The translations under genes and the position numbers were made by a program. Shown here piece after piece: positions 35,501 to 43,408 of a stretch of DNA of 43,836 nucleotides (position 1 is the first letter of the stretch; each line of letters begins with the position of its first letter). Source of the DNA: Xanthobacter autotrophicus (lineage in GTDB: Bacteria; Pseudomonadota; Alphaproteobacteria; Rhizobiales; Xanthobacteraceae); contig NZ_JAIVFN010000025.1 of NCBI RefSeq assembly GCF_030015065.1, forward strand, positions 1 through 43,836, written 5' to 3'. The notes under the pieces were generated by a model. That model searched no databases. It was not told where the DNA came from and was given only the letters and a program-made list of their open reading frames with translations.

Positions 35501-38500
35501 CTCGACACCAACTACCTGCGCTACACCGGCGGCGAGCACGTCAATTTCGGCGGCACCAACGGGGATGACATCATCATCGCCGACTTCGGCGACGATTCCA
35601 TCTGGGGCGACGCCGGCAACGACCGCATCGAGTCGGGTGCGGGCGTCGATCTCGTCAATGGCGGCGCCGGCGACGACATCCTCACCGATTCCGGCGACAC
35701 CGGCGACTTCCTGAAGGGCGAGGCCGGCGACGACGTGATCGCCAATTCCAACGGCCTCGACGTCCTCATGGGCGGCACCGGCAAGGATGCCATCTTCGTC
35801 GGCGTGGACGACACCGAGGTGTTCGGCGGCGAAGGCGACGACTTCATCCTTGGCGGCGCGGGCGTCGACTTCCTGCTCGGCAATGAAGGCGACGACTGGA
35901 TCGAGGCCGGCGCAGGCTTCGACACCACCGCCGGCGACAATTCCCAGCTCTTCTTCAACTCGAACATCATCGGGCACGACGTGATGTTCGCCGGCTCCGA
36001 CGAACATGATTTCGATGCCGAATCCGGCGACGACATCATGGTCCAGGGCGAGAGCGTCATGCGCAACGAGGGCATGTTCGGCTTCGACTGGGTCACCTTC
36101 CAGGGTGCGAACATCGACGGCTATGCCGACATGCGCATCAAGATCTTCACCACCGAGGAGCAGGACATCCTGCGCAACCGCTTCGACAAGGTGGAGGCGC
36201 TGTCCGGGTGGCACAACGACGACACCCTGATCGGCGACGACCGCGTCGCCGACGCCGCGCTTCCGGCAGACGCCACGGCCGAGGGAACCTTCTTCCAGGA
36301 CGAGCTGAGCCAGGCCGGCGTCGATCGCATCGACGGCCTGCGCCAGCTGCTCGGCACGCTGGTGGCTGCCGCGCCCGTGGGCGCCAGCGCGGCGGAGCTT
36401 GAAAGCGTCATTGCCTTCACCGGCGGCAACATTCTGCTCGGCGGTGGTGGCTCGGACCGCCTCCAGGGCAACGGCGGCGACGACGTGATCGACGGCGACG
36501 CCTGGCTCAACGTGCGCATCCGCATCACCCAGCCGGGCACGGAAAACAGCGCGGCCAACGAGATCGCCAGCGTCGACAGTCTCGGCCACGTCTTCCCGGC
36601 GGATTTCGCCAACCCGGCCTGGGCCGGCAAGTCCCTGTTCCAGCTGATGATCGACCGCGTGATCACACCTTCGCAGCTCCACATCGTGCGGGAGATCGAG
36701 GCGGCGCCCGACAGTGAAGTCGACACCGCTGTGTTCTGGGACGTCCAGGAAAACTACGTGATCACTCCCGTTCTCAGCTCCGGCCCGGAACGCCTGGTCA
36801 CGGTCACCCACGTCACGGTGACCCCCGGGGTCATCGACCCGAGCACGGGCCGCCCCCACGTCTCCGACGGCACCGACACGCTGCGCAACGTCGAACTCCT
36901 GCAGTTCGCCGACGGCACCATCGAGGTCGCGGACTTCTTCCCCGACCCGAACAGCCCGGCCACCGGCGCGCCGGCGATCAGCGACGCGACGCCCACCGAG
37001 GGGCAGGTGCTCTCCGTGAACGTCGCGACCATCGCCGACGCCAACGGCGTCGGGACCCTTGCCTATCAGTGGCAGACCTCCTCGGACGGCGGCACCACGT
37101 GGAACAACGTTCCGGCCGCCCAGGGCGGCACCGCGCCGACCTTCACGCCGGCCCAGGCCCAGGTGGGCGCGCTGCTGCGCGTCGCGGTCTCCTTCACCGA
37201 TGGCGACGGCTACAGCGAGAGCGTCACCTCCGCGCCCACCGGCGTGGTAGGCGACCTGTTCACCGGGGCGAACGGCATCAACAACACCTTCAACGGCACG
37301 GCCGGCGACGACATGGCCACCGGCGGCAACCCCGGCGGGTTCTTCGGCCTCACGGGCGGTAACGACACCCTCAATGGCGGCGCCGGAAACGACGTGCTGA
37401 ACGGCCTCAACGGCAGCGACACCCTCACGGGCGGGGCCGGAAACGACACCCTCACCGGGGGCGGAGGGCTCGTGGACACGGCCGTCCATGCCGGCAGCGC
37501 GCGCAACTTCAACTTCGCCCAGTCGGGCGCCGACATCGTCGTCTCCGACCTGACCGGGGCGGAGGGTACGGACACCCTCAACGGCATCGAGCAGATGCGC
37601 TTCGCCGGCACCGACTATACCGTGGTGACCAGCGCCACGAACACGCTCAATGGCGGCACCGGCCTGCTGCAAGGCAACCGCGCCGACATCCTGCTCGGCT
37701 TCGCCGGCGCCGACACCATGAACGGCAACGGCGGCACCGACATCCTGGTGGGCGGCGCCGGCAACGACACGGCCAACGGCGGCGCCGGCAACGACACAAT
37801 CCTGTGGCGGGTGGGCGACGGCCGCGATTTGATGGATGGCGGCACCGGCACCGACACCGTCCATGTGGCCGGCGACAGCACCACGGAGACGTTCCACATC
37901 TGGACGGTGGCGGAGGCCACGGCTGCCGGCATCACCGGGCTCGCCGGCACGACCGAGATCGTCATCACCCGCAACGGCACCAATACTGCTGACGTCATCG
38001 CCGAGCTCGACAATATCGAGGAGATCGTCATCAACGGCTTCGGCGGCGGCGACACCTTCGTGCCGCACGGCAACTTCGGCACGACATCGCTTTCCACCAG
38101 CACCATCACGCTCGAAGGCGGCTCCGGCGACGACACGGTGGACATCTCGCAGCTCACGTCCGCGCACCGGGTGGTGTTCCGCTCCAACGGCGGCAACGAC
38201 ACCGTCATCGGCACGCCGCGGCCGCAGGACGTGTTCGACGGTTCGTCCATCAGCTTTGCCGGAACCGACCCCGGAACATCCGGCGGGAGCGGGGATGACG
38301 GCCCCACCGGCGCCTTCGCCCTGACCCCGCGCGATATCGAGGGGCTGAAGAAGCTCATCTCCGGCGTCCTGCCCTTCCCGGACGACGACGACGCCGAGAA
38401 CGGGCTGGGACCGCGCACCATCTCCGGCGCCGGCAACAATGTGGACAATCCGGACTACGGCAAGTCCGATACCCTGTTCCTCCGCCTCACCCAGGCGCGC

Positions 38501-41500
38501 TACGGGGAATACGACGCGGCCACCGGCAACCACGCGGTCAATCCCATCTTCGACGGGCTCGACCCGCGGGCCATCTCCAACCTCATCGGCACCCAGGAGG
38601 CGGGCCTGCCGACCAATGCCGAAGGCGCCAACATCTTCTTCATGGCGTTCGGCCAGTATTTCGACCACGGCCTCGACTTCATCGCCAAGAGCGCGGCCAA
38701 CGGGAAGATCGAGATCGGCGGGGCCGGCACCGGGGCGCCGGGCTCCGGCAATCCGGCCGACCTCACCCGTGCCGAAGTGGTGGGCTTTGACGCCGACGGC
38801 ACGCCGCAGCACATCAACAAGACCACCGCCTTCGTGGACCAGAACCAGGCCTATGGCTCGCACGGCCTCGTTGGCCAGTTCCTGCGGCAGGGCGATGGCG
38901 AGGGCGGGCTCTCGTCCTATCTCCTGAAGGGCGCGCCGGACCCCTCCAGCCCGACCTTCGCCCTGCTGCCGACCCTGCGGGAGGCGCTCCAGCACCACTG
39001 GGACAACGACACGGTCTTCACCGACCCGTCCCTGCCCGGCGGCGCCGTCTCCTTCCGCGACTATTTCACGGATTACGAGGTCTCGCCCGGGGTCACGGCC
39101 GACCTCGTCAATCCCGATGGCAGCTTCAACCCGGACGTGGTGGCGAAGCTCGCCGGCAACTTCATGGGCTCCGGCCAGGCCCTGCTGCTCGACGTGAATC
39201 CGTTCATGAACCTGCTCGACAATTACGTGGCGGGCGACGGACGGACCAACGAGAACTTCGCGCTCACCTCGGTGCACACCATCTGGGCGCGGAACCACAA
39301 CTTCCATGTGGACCAGCTGAAGGCCGCCGGGTTCGACGGCACCGAGCAGGAACTGTTCGACGCCGCCAAGGTGCTCAACGAAGCCGAATACCAGCGCGTC
39401 GTCTTCACCGAGTTCGCCGACAAGCTGCTCGGCGGCATGCGGGGCGACGGCGACCACGGCCACAGCGACTACAACCCCGATGCCGATCCCGGCATCTCCC
39501 ACGAGTTCGCCGCGGCCGCCTACCGTTTCGGCCATTCGCTGATCGGCCAGACCCTGACCGTGCTCGACGCCAACGGCCAGCCGCGACAGGTGGCGCTGTT
39601 CGACGCCTTCCTCAACCCCACCAACGACGCGGAGGCGTTCACCACCGATCCCACCGCCCATTACACGCCGCAGCCCGGCTATGAACAGCTCGGCGTCAAC
39701 GCCATCCTCGGCGGCATCGTCAGCCAGCCGGCGGAGGCGGTGGACTTCAACATCGTCGACGCGGTGCGCAACGACCTGGTGCGCCTCAACGCCGACCTGT
39801 TCTCCTTCAACCTCGCCCGCGGCCGCGATGTGGGCCTCGGCACGCTGAACCAGGTCCGCATGGACCTCGCCGCCTCCACCGACCCCTATGTGCAGGAAGC
39901 GGCGGGCCATGCCGGCGACATGTCGGCCTATGCCTCCTGGGAGGACTTCCAGCAGCGCAACGGCCTCTCCGACACGGTGATCGCCCAGTTCAAGGCCGCT
40001 TACCCCGACCTCGTCCTGGCGACGCCGGAGGACATCGCCGCCTTCGTCGCCGTCAATCCGGACATCGCGCTTCTCGACGGCGACAACGGGGCGAAGATCG
40101 TCAAGGGCATCGACCGGGTGGACCTGTGGGTAGGCGGCCTCGCCGAGACCCATGTGAACGGCGGCATGGTGGGCCAGACCTTCTGGACCATCCTGCACGA
40201 GCAGTTCGACCGGCTCCAGGAAGCCGATCGCTTCTACTACAAGGACCGCGTCGAAGCCTTCGACTTCTACGAAGACTTCATCGACGGGCAGGAGTTCTCG
40301 GACATCATCCTGCGCAATACCGGTCTCCAGGGCCTCGCCGAAAGCGTCTTCGACACCGAGATTCCCGACGACGCGGACGAGGACGACGAGACCGCGAACG
40401 ACGGGGACGAGGACGACGACACCCCGGAGGACCCCGTCGGGGAGGACGATGACGACGAGGTCGCCGAGAACGACGAGGACGAGGAAGAGGACGAGGAAGA
40501 AGAAGAGGACAACGATAACGAGGAGGAACAGGACGAGGACGAAGACGAGGACGAGGAGGACGTCGCCGAAAACGAGGAGGAGGACGACGACGACCACGCC
40601 CCCGCCCCTCCGGCGCCATCGAACCCTGCGAATCCGGCCGCCGCCATCGCGGCGTTCCTGGAACACTTCTTGGGCGGACGCGGGGGCGATGCCCTCTCGG
40701 GCCTGGTGGAGAAACTCACGGCCTTCCTCGACCGCTTCGGGGACGATCGCGGCCCGCGCCATGCGGACGACGACGCCCAAGGCACGACGCAGGGCACGAC
40801 ACAGGTCGCCGGCACCAACGGGAGCGATCACGACGACAGCGACGCTCCATCCGGCGGACGGCCCGATGACGACTGGCACCACCGCGGACGGTTCGACCGG
40901 CGGGACGACACGCGGGACGACGATGACGGCCTTCCCGGCCTTGCCGCCACGGCGGCGGCGCCGGAAGCACCCGACGCCGGCCATGCCCCGCGCGGCATGT
41001 GGGGGCACACCGCCCTCGACCGGTCCGACGGCCCCGCCGACCGCACGGTCGATCTCGACCGGACGGACGACGGCGGCCACGGCCATCATGTCCATGGGCG
41101 CGGCGGCTGGGGTGGCTGGGGCGACCGCGAGGGCCGGAACGTGTCCACCGGCTCCGGGGACGACACCATCGTCGCCGGTCGCCGCGCCAATGTGATGGAC
41201 GGCGGCGAGGGCGAGGACGTCTTCGTGTTCCGCTCGGTCATGGCGGCGGACGGCGACAGGATCCTCGGCTTCGAGCCCGGCGACATGATCGACCTCTCCG
41301 CCATCGACGCGAACCGGGGCATGGCAGGGGAACAGGCCTTCACCCTGGTCAACGGCCCGCTCAGCGGACCGGCCCAGGTCGCCGTCACGGTCGAGACCAG
41401 CGAGGCGGGAGAGGCGGGAGAGGTCACCGTCATCGAGGGCTCCGTGAATGACGATGCCGCCGCCGACTTCCGCATCGAGATCGCGGGCCGGCACGACGTG

Positions 41501-41524
41501 AAGCCCGAGAACCTCGTGCTGTGA
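32588..41524 (+). CDS. Giant secreted RTX protein with two animal-type haem peroxidase domains (peroxicin/MopA-like)
   Basis: 2978 residues. The ATG at 32588 has GGAGG 5 bases upstream. Peroxidase domain 1 covers about 60-965: distal Asp244-His245 (FFGQFFDHGLD), Arg517 and Glu520 (GDGRGNEN), proximal His648 (YRFGHSM) and Asn727 (NIARGRD). An RTX block (about 986-1124) and a smaller one (about 1280-1305) follow, then an Ig-like module (about 1456-1556) and more RTX (about 1567-1630, 1698-1760). Peroxidase domain 2 covers about 1925-2590: Asp2026-His2027, Arg2219, Glu2222, His2316 and Asn2408. A run of Asp/Glu (about 2588-2678), a His/Asp/Gly-rich stretch and a last RTX/M10-type C-terminus ending ENLVL complete it. 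No signal peptide is present; export is by the adjacent ABC transporter. Both domains keep the residues used in myeloperoxidase, including Arg/Glu near haem. Relatives include the Mn(II)-oxidising MopA proteins; halide or other substrates are possible. Confidence 0.93.
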   Translation: MVQLVRNDLEFILQQIKIAEAHAAGIPLTEIRLDANGDVIADPAWYLSPAFDPNAPRAIPDPKTPFGLRTVDGTYNNIVDGRETWGAADQPMPRMLDPNFINDADSDQMDLGPGGIVTNTDYGAAGNVADADPRLISNLVADMSFNNPAAIVAALTYAGSTTIYGVGGDLEQVRDGHAALMAALSDPGADQAAKDAAQAAFDALLAAKGLEQANGSLVIPNVAPDEGLSAPFSSWMTFFGQFFDHGLDLISKGGNGTIFIPLAPDDPLVTHGPDGIPGSGDEVSPQNAFMVLTRSTPVAGPGADGVMGTADDTTHEAVNTTTPFVDQNQTYTSHPSHQVFLREYATGTDGKTVATGRLLNGADGGLPTWGDVKAQAREMLGIELTDGDVVNLPLLRTDAYGRFIPNADGYAQVIVGIGVDGIPNTADDVVVSGTADAPVNTFTAGAIRTGHAFLDDIAHAANPINSQTGALKTEDADGVVNGDLDGNGVIDGAEVALQPGAYDGELLNLHYITGDGRGNENIGLTAVHHVFHSEHNRQVDAQKLTILNSGDTAFINEWLSGSFSGLPAGFAEMTKLEQLDYANTLSWDGERLFQAARFATEMQYQHLVFEEFARKIQPAIDPFVFNSVTDINPAIFAEFAHTVYRFGHSMLTENIAMVDGNGQMTEMGLIEAFLNPTAFAGLGTSDEATAALIHGMSMQPGNEIDEFVTGALRNNLLGLPLDLAAINIARGRDTGVPSLNDAREQLYAATGSSFLTPYENWVDFAANLKNPLSVVNFIAAYGTHASITAATTSEDKRAAAWDLVFGVAGETAEQKAERLAWLNGPAAETGVNSIDLWIGGLAEKEMPFGGMLGSTFNAVFEAQLENLQDGDRFYYLTRTQGLNFLNALEQNSFSKMILANTDLADPGPDGIRGTPDDIVARHVGIDVFARYDHYLEVNAAMQLEPDPTGNDPVLEGMGLGKVQRDNPATPGLDTNYLRYTGGEHVNFGGTNGDDIIIADFGDDSIWGDAGNDRIESGAGVDLVNGGAGDDILTDSGDTGDFLKGEAGDDVIANSNGLDVLMGGTGKDAIFVGVDDTEVFGGEGDDFILGGAGVDFLLGNEGDDWIEAGAGFDTTAGDNSQLFFNSNIIGHDVMFAGSDEHDFDAESGDDIMVQGESVMRNEGMFGFDWVTFQGANIDGYADMRIKIFTTEEQDILRNRFDKVEALSGWHNDDTLIGDDRVADAALPADATAEGTFFQDELSQAGVDRIDGLRQLLGTLVAAAPVGASAAELESVIAFTGGNILLGGGGSDRLQGNGGDDVIDGDAWLNVRIRITQPGTENSAANEIASVDSLGHVFPADFANPAWAGKSLFQLMIDRVITPSQLHIVREIEAAPDSEVDTAVFWDVQENYVITPVLSSGPERLVTVTHVTVTPGVIDPSTGRPHVSDGTDTLRNVELLQFADGTIEVADFFPDPNSPATGAPAISDATPTEGQVLSVNVATIADANGVGTLAYQWQTSSDGGTTWNNVPAAQGGTAPTFTPAQAQVGALLRVAVSFTDGDGYSESVTSAPTGVVGDLFTGANGINNTFNGTAGDDMATGGNPGGFFGLTGGNDTLNGGAGNDVLNGLNGSDTLTGGAGNDTLTGGGGLVDTAVHAGSARNFNFAQSGADIVVSDLTGAEGTDTLNGIEQMRFAGTDYTVVTSATNTLNGGTGLLQGNRADILLGFAGADTMNGNGGTDILVGGAGNDTANGGAGNDTILWRVGDGRDLMDGGTGTDTVHVAGDSTTETFHIWTVAEATAAGITGLAGTTEIVITRNGTNTADVIAELDNIEEIVINGFGGGDTFVPHGNFGTTSLSTSTITLEGGSGDDTVDISQLTSAHRVVFRSNGGNDTVIGTPRPQDVFDGSSISFAGTDPGTSGGSGDDGPTGAFALTPRDIEGLKKLISGVLPFPDDDDAENGLGPRTISGAGNNVDNPDYGKSDTLFLRLTQARYGEYDAATGNHAVNPIFDGLDPRAISNLIGTQEAGLPTNAEGANIFFMAFGQYFDHGLDFIAKSAANGKIEIGGAGTGAPGSGNPADLTRAEVVGFDADGTPQHINKTTAFVDQNQAYGSHGLVGQFLRQGDGEGGLSSYLLKGAPDPSSPTFALLPTLREALQHHWDNDTVFTDPSLPGGAVSFRDYFTDYEVSPGVTADLVNPDGSFNPDVVAKLAGNFMGSGQALLLDVNPFMNLLDNYVAGDGRTNENFALTSVHTIWARNHNFHVDQLKAAGFDGTEQELFDAAKVLNEAEYQRVVFTEFADKLLGGMRGDGDHGHSDYNPDADPGISHEFAAAAYRFGHSLIGQTLTVLDANGQPRQVALFDAFLNPTNDAEAFTTDPTAHYTPQPGYEQLGVNAILGGIVSQPAEAVDFNIVDAVRNDLVRLNADLFSFNLARGRDVGLGTLNQVRMDLAASTDPYVQEAAGHAGDMSAYASWEDFQQRNGLSDTVIAQFKAAYPDLVLATPEDIAAFVAVNPDIALLDGDNGAKIVKGIDRVDLWVGGLAETHVNGGMVGQTFWTILHEQFDRLQEADRFYYKDRVEAFDFYEDFIDGQEFSDIILRNTGLQGLAESVFDTEIPDDADEDDETANDGDEDDDTPEDPVGEDDDDEVAENDEDEEEDEEEEEDNDNEEEQDEDEDEDEEDVAENEEEDDDDHAPAPPAPSNPANPAAAIAAFLEHFLGGRGGDALSGLVEKLTAFLDRFGDDRGPRHADDDAQGTTQGTTQVAGTNGSDHDDSDAPSGGRPDDDWHHRGRFDRRDDTRDDDDGLPGLAATAAAPEAPDAGHAPRGMWGHTALDRSDGPADRTVDLDRTDDGGHGHHVHGRGGWGGWGDREGRNVSTGSGDDTIVAGRRANVMDGGEGEDVFVFRSVMAADGDRILGFEPGDMIDLSAIDANRGMAGEQAFTLVNGPLSGPAQVAVTVETSEAGEAGEVTVIEGSVNDDAAADFRIEIAGRHDVKPENLVL
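35546..35960 (+). repeat. RTX calcium-binding repeat block 1
   Basis: Codes for successive glycine/aspartate nonapeptides such as GGAGDDILT, GEAGDDVIA, GGEGDDFIL and GNEGDDWIE (GGxGxDxLx type), which fold into a calcium beta-roll after secretion. They directly follow peroxidase domain 1. Confidence 0.9.
37285..37806 (+). repeat. RTX calcium-binding repeat blocks 2 and 3
   Basis: More GGxGxDxLx nonapeptides (GGAGNDVLN, GGAGNDTLT, GGAGNDTAN) in two runs split by a beta-rich segment of about 60 residues. They follow the Ig-like module and precede peroxidase domain 2. Confidence 0.88.
40351..40608 (+). repeat. Asp/Glu-coding low-complexity tract
   Basis: GAC/GAG/GAT/GAA-rich, purine-biased DNA coding for roughly 80 residues that are mostly acidic, the longest such run in the window. 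It links peroxidase domain 2 to the C-terminal export region. Slippage-prone DNA; its length may vary between strains. Confidence 0.85.
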
Positions 41525-41531
41525 TGTCCCG

Positions 41532-41560
41532 AGGCGGGGGCGCCCCAGCCCCCGCCTTTT
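41532..41560 (+). terminator. Intrinsic terminator between the peroxidase and its ABC exporter
   Basis: Perfect 10-bp GC-rich inverted repeat (41532-41541 and 41548-41557), 6-base loop, followed by TTTT. It starts 7 bases after the peroxidase stop and 86 bases before the exporter start, so most transcripts would end here and some read through. Confidence 0.8.
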
Positions 41561-41617
41561 CCATCTGTTCCCGCAAGTCCCCGTGTCTCCTCCAGTGGTT
41601 CATCAGGGCGGCCCACC

Positions 41618-43393
41618 ATGGCGACCTCATCCAGCGCTTCCGCCAGATCCCGCACAGATCGCGAGCGCGACCTGAAAAAGCTGACGGCCGGCTTCCGCAG
41701 CATGGCGGTGTTTCTGTTCATCGTCTCCGGCGCCATCAACATCCTGGCACTCACCGGCTCGTTCTACATGATGCAGGTGTACGACCGGGCACTCACCTCC
41801 GGCAGCATCCCCACCCTTGTCGCGCTCTCGGTTCTGGCCCTCGGGCTCTACATGTTCCAGGGCGCGTTCGACCTCATCCGGTCGCAGGTGCTGGTGCGGG
41901 TGGGGGCGCGCTTCGACCGGTCGGTGGCGCCCATCGCCCACAAGGTGGTGGTGGACATGCCGCGCCTCGGCTTCTCCACCACCGAGGCCATCGAGCGCGG
42001 CCGCGACGTGGACACGGTGCGCAACTTCCTCGGCAGCACCGGGCCCGGCGCCCTGTTCGACCTGCCCTGGGTGCCCATCTACGTCGCCTTCGTCTACATC
42101 CTGCATCCCTGGCTCGGCGCGCTGGTGCTCGGCGGGGCCATGGTGCTCACCGTGCTCGCGCTGGCGAGCGAAGTGGTCTCGCGCCGTCTCGCGGCGGACA
42201 CGCGCCGGGCGGCGCTGGCGCGCAACACCATCGCCGATTCCAACGCCCGCAACGCCGAGGTGCTCAAGGCCATGGGCTTTGCCGGCGATGCCGTCGAGCG
42301 CTTCCGCGTCGCCAATATCGAGCACCTCGCCCTGCAGACCCGATCCAACGACATCACTGGTGCGTTCGGGGCCGTGTCACGGGTGCTGCGCATGGTGCTG
42401 CAATCGGCGACGCTCGGCCTCGGCGCCTATCTCACCATCCATGGCGACATGTCGGCGGGCGGCATCATCGCCGCGTCGGTGGCCGGCGGCCGGGCCCTCG
42501 CCCCGGTGGACCTCGCCATCGGCAACTGGCGCGGCTTCGTGGGCGCACGGCAGGCCTTCGGGCGGCTCAAGGAGACCATCGTCGCCCTCGGCAAGCTGCC
42601 CGAGCGGATCGAGCTGCCCGCCCCGTGCGCCTCGCTGAAGGTGGAGAAGATCACCGTGGCGGCGCCGGGCAACGGCCAGGTGCTGCTCAGCGAGGTCGCC
42701 TTCGAGATCAAGGCCGGGCAGGCGGCCGGCATCATCGGGCCGAGCGCGGGGGGCAAGACCACCCTGGTGCGCGCCATCACCGGCATCTGGCCCTGCCTGC
42801 GCGGCGGCGTGCGCCTCGACGATGCGGAGATCGGCCAATGGACGGAGGAAGCCATCGGCCGCCATGTGGGCTACCTGCCGCAGAATGTGTGCCTGCTGGA
42901 CGCCACCGTGGCGCAGAACATCTCGCGCCTCGCCAGCGTGCGCGACGATGCGGCGGTGGTGGAAGCGGCGAAGGCCGCCGGCGTGCACGAGATGATCCTG
43001 CGCCTGCCGGAGGGCTACCAGACCCCCCTCGGCTCGGAAGGCGCGGCGCTGTCGGCAGGCCAGCGCCAGCGCATCGGCCTTGCCCGCGCGCTCTACGGCA
43101 ACCCCTTCCTGGTGGTGCTGGACGAGCCGAATGCCAATCTCGATGCCGACGGCGAGACGGCGCTCCGGGAAGCGATCACCGCGATCAGGGCGCGCGGCGG
43201 CATCTGCGTGGTGGTGGCCCACCGGCCCAGCGCGCTTGCCGCGGTGGACCTCGTCGGACTTGTCCAGAACGGACGCCTCGCAGCCTTCGGCCCGAAGGAA
43301 GAGGTACTGCGGCTGGAGGCCGTCGACGCGCGAGCGGCCGAAAGGCCGCGCACCGCGCCGGCCCAGCCGGCCTTTCAGGCCGTGGGAGCGTGA
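41618..43393 (+). CDS. Type I secretion ABC transporter (PrtD/AprD family)
   Basis: 591 residues. The membrane domain is about 30-320 and the ATPase domain about 345-570. Walker A GPSAGGKTT is at 374-382 (Lys380), the ABC signature LSAGQRQRIGLARAL starts at 478, Walker B LVVLDEP is at 498-504 with catalytic Glu503, and the H-loop is His535 (VAHRPS). There is no peptidase C39 domain, so it belongs to the protease/RTX exporter type, which recognises an uncleaved C-terminal signal. It directly follows the giant RTX peroxidase gene and is its probable exporter; it would need a membrane fusion protein and a TolC-like channel, not yet visible. The ATG at 41618 follows the intrinsic terminator. Confidence 0.95.
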   Translation: MATSSSASARSRTDRERDLKKLTAGFRSMAVFLFIVSGAINILALTGSFYMMQVYDRALTSGSIPTLVALSVLALGLYMFQGAFDLIRSQVLVRVGARFDRSVAPIAHKVVVDMPRLGFSTTEAIERGRDVDTVRNFLGSTGPGALFDLPWVPIYVAFVYILHPWLGALVLGGAMVLTVLALASEVVSRRLAADTRRAALARNTIADSNARNAEVLKAMGFAGDAVERFRVANIEHLALQTRSNDITGAFGAVSRVLRMVLQSATLGLGAYLTIHGDMSAGGIIAASVAGGRALAPVDLAIGNWRGFVGARQAFGRLKETIVALGKLPERIELPAPCASLKVEKITVAAPGNGQVLLSEVAFEIKAGQAAGIIGPSAGGKTTLVRAITGIWPCLRGGVRLDDAEIGQWTEEAIGRHVGYLPQNVCLLDATVAQNISRLASVRDDAAVVEAAKAAGVHEMILRLPEGYQTPLGSEGAALSAGQRQRIGLARALYGNPFLVVLDEPNANLDADGETALREAITAIRARGGICVVVAHRPSALAAVDLVGLVQNGRLAAFGPKEEVLRLEAVDARAAERPRTAPAQPAFQAVGA

Positions 43394-43408
43394 ACTCGGG
43401 AGCGTGAC

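Noticed and set aside
40351-40608. Acidic tract considered as a frameshifted or non-coding region
   Set aside because: The reading frame continues unbroken into a normal RTX export C-terminus.
34901-41494. 2197-codon open frame on the - strand opposite the peroxidase
   Set aside because: Composition (Val/Gly/Ala/Arg/Asp) is that of a shadow of the RTX and peroxidase codons; no motif, while the + frame has every catalytic residue.
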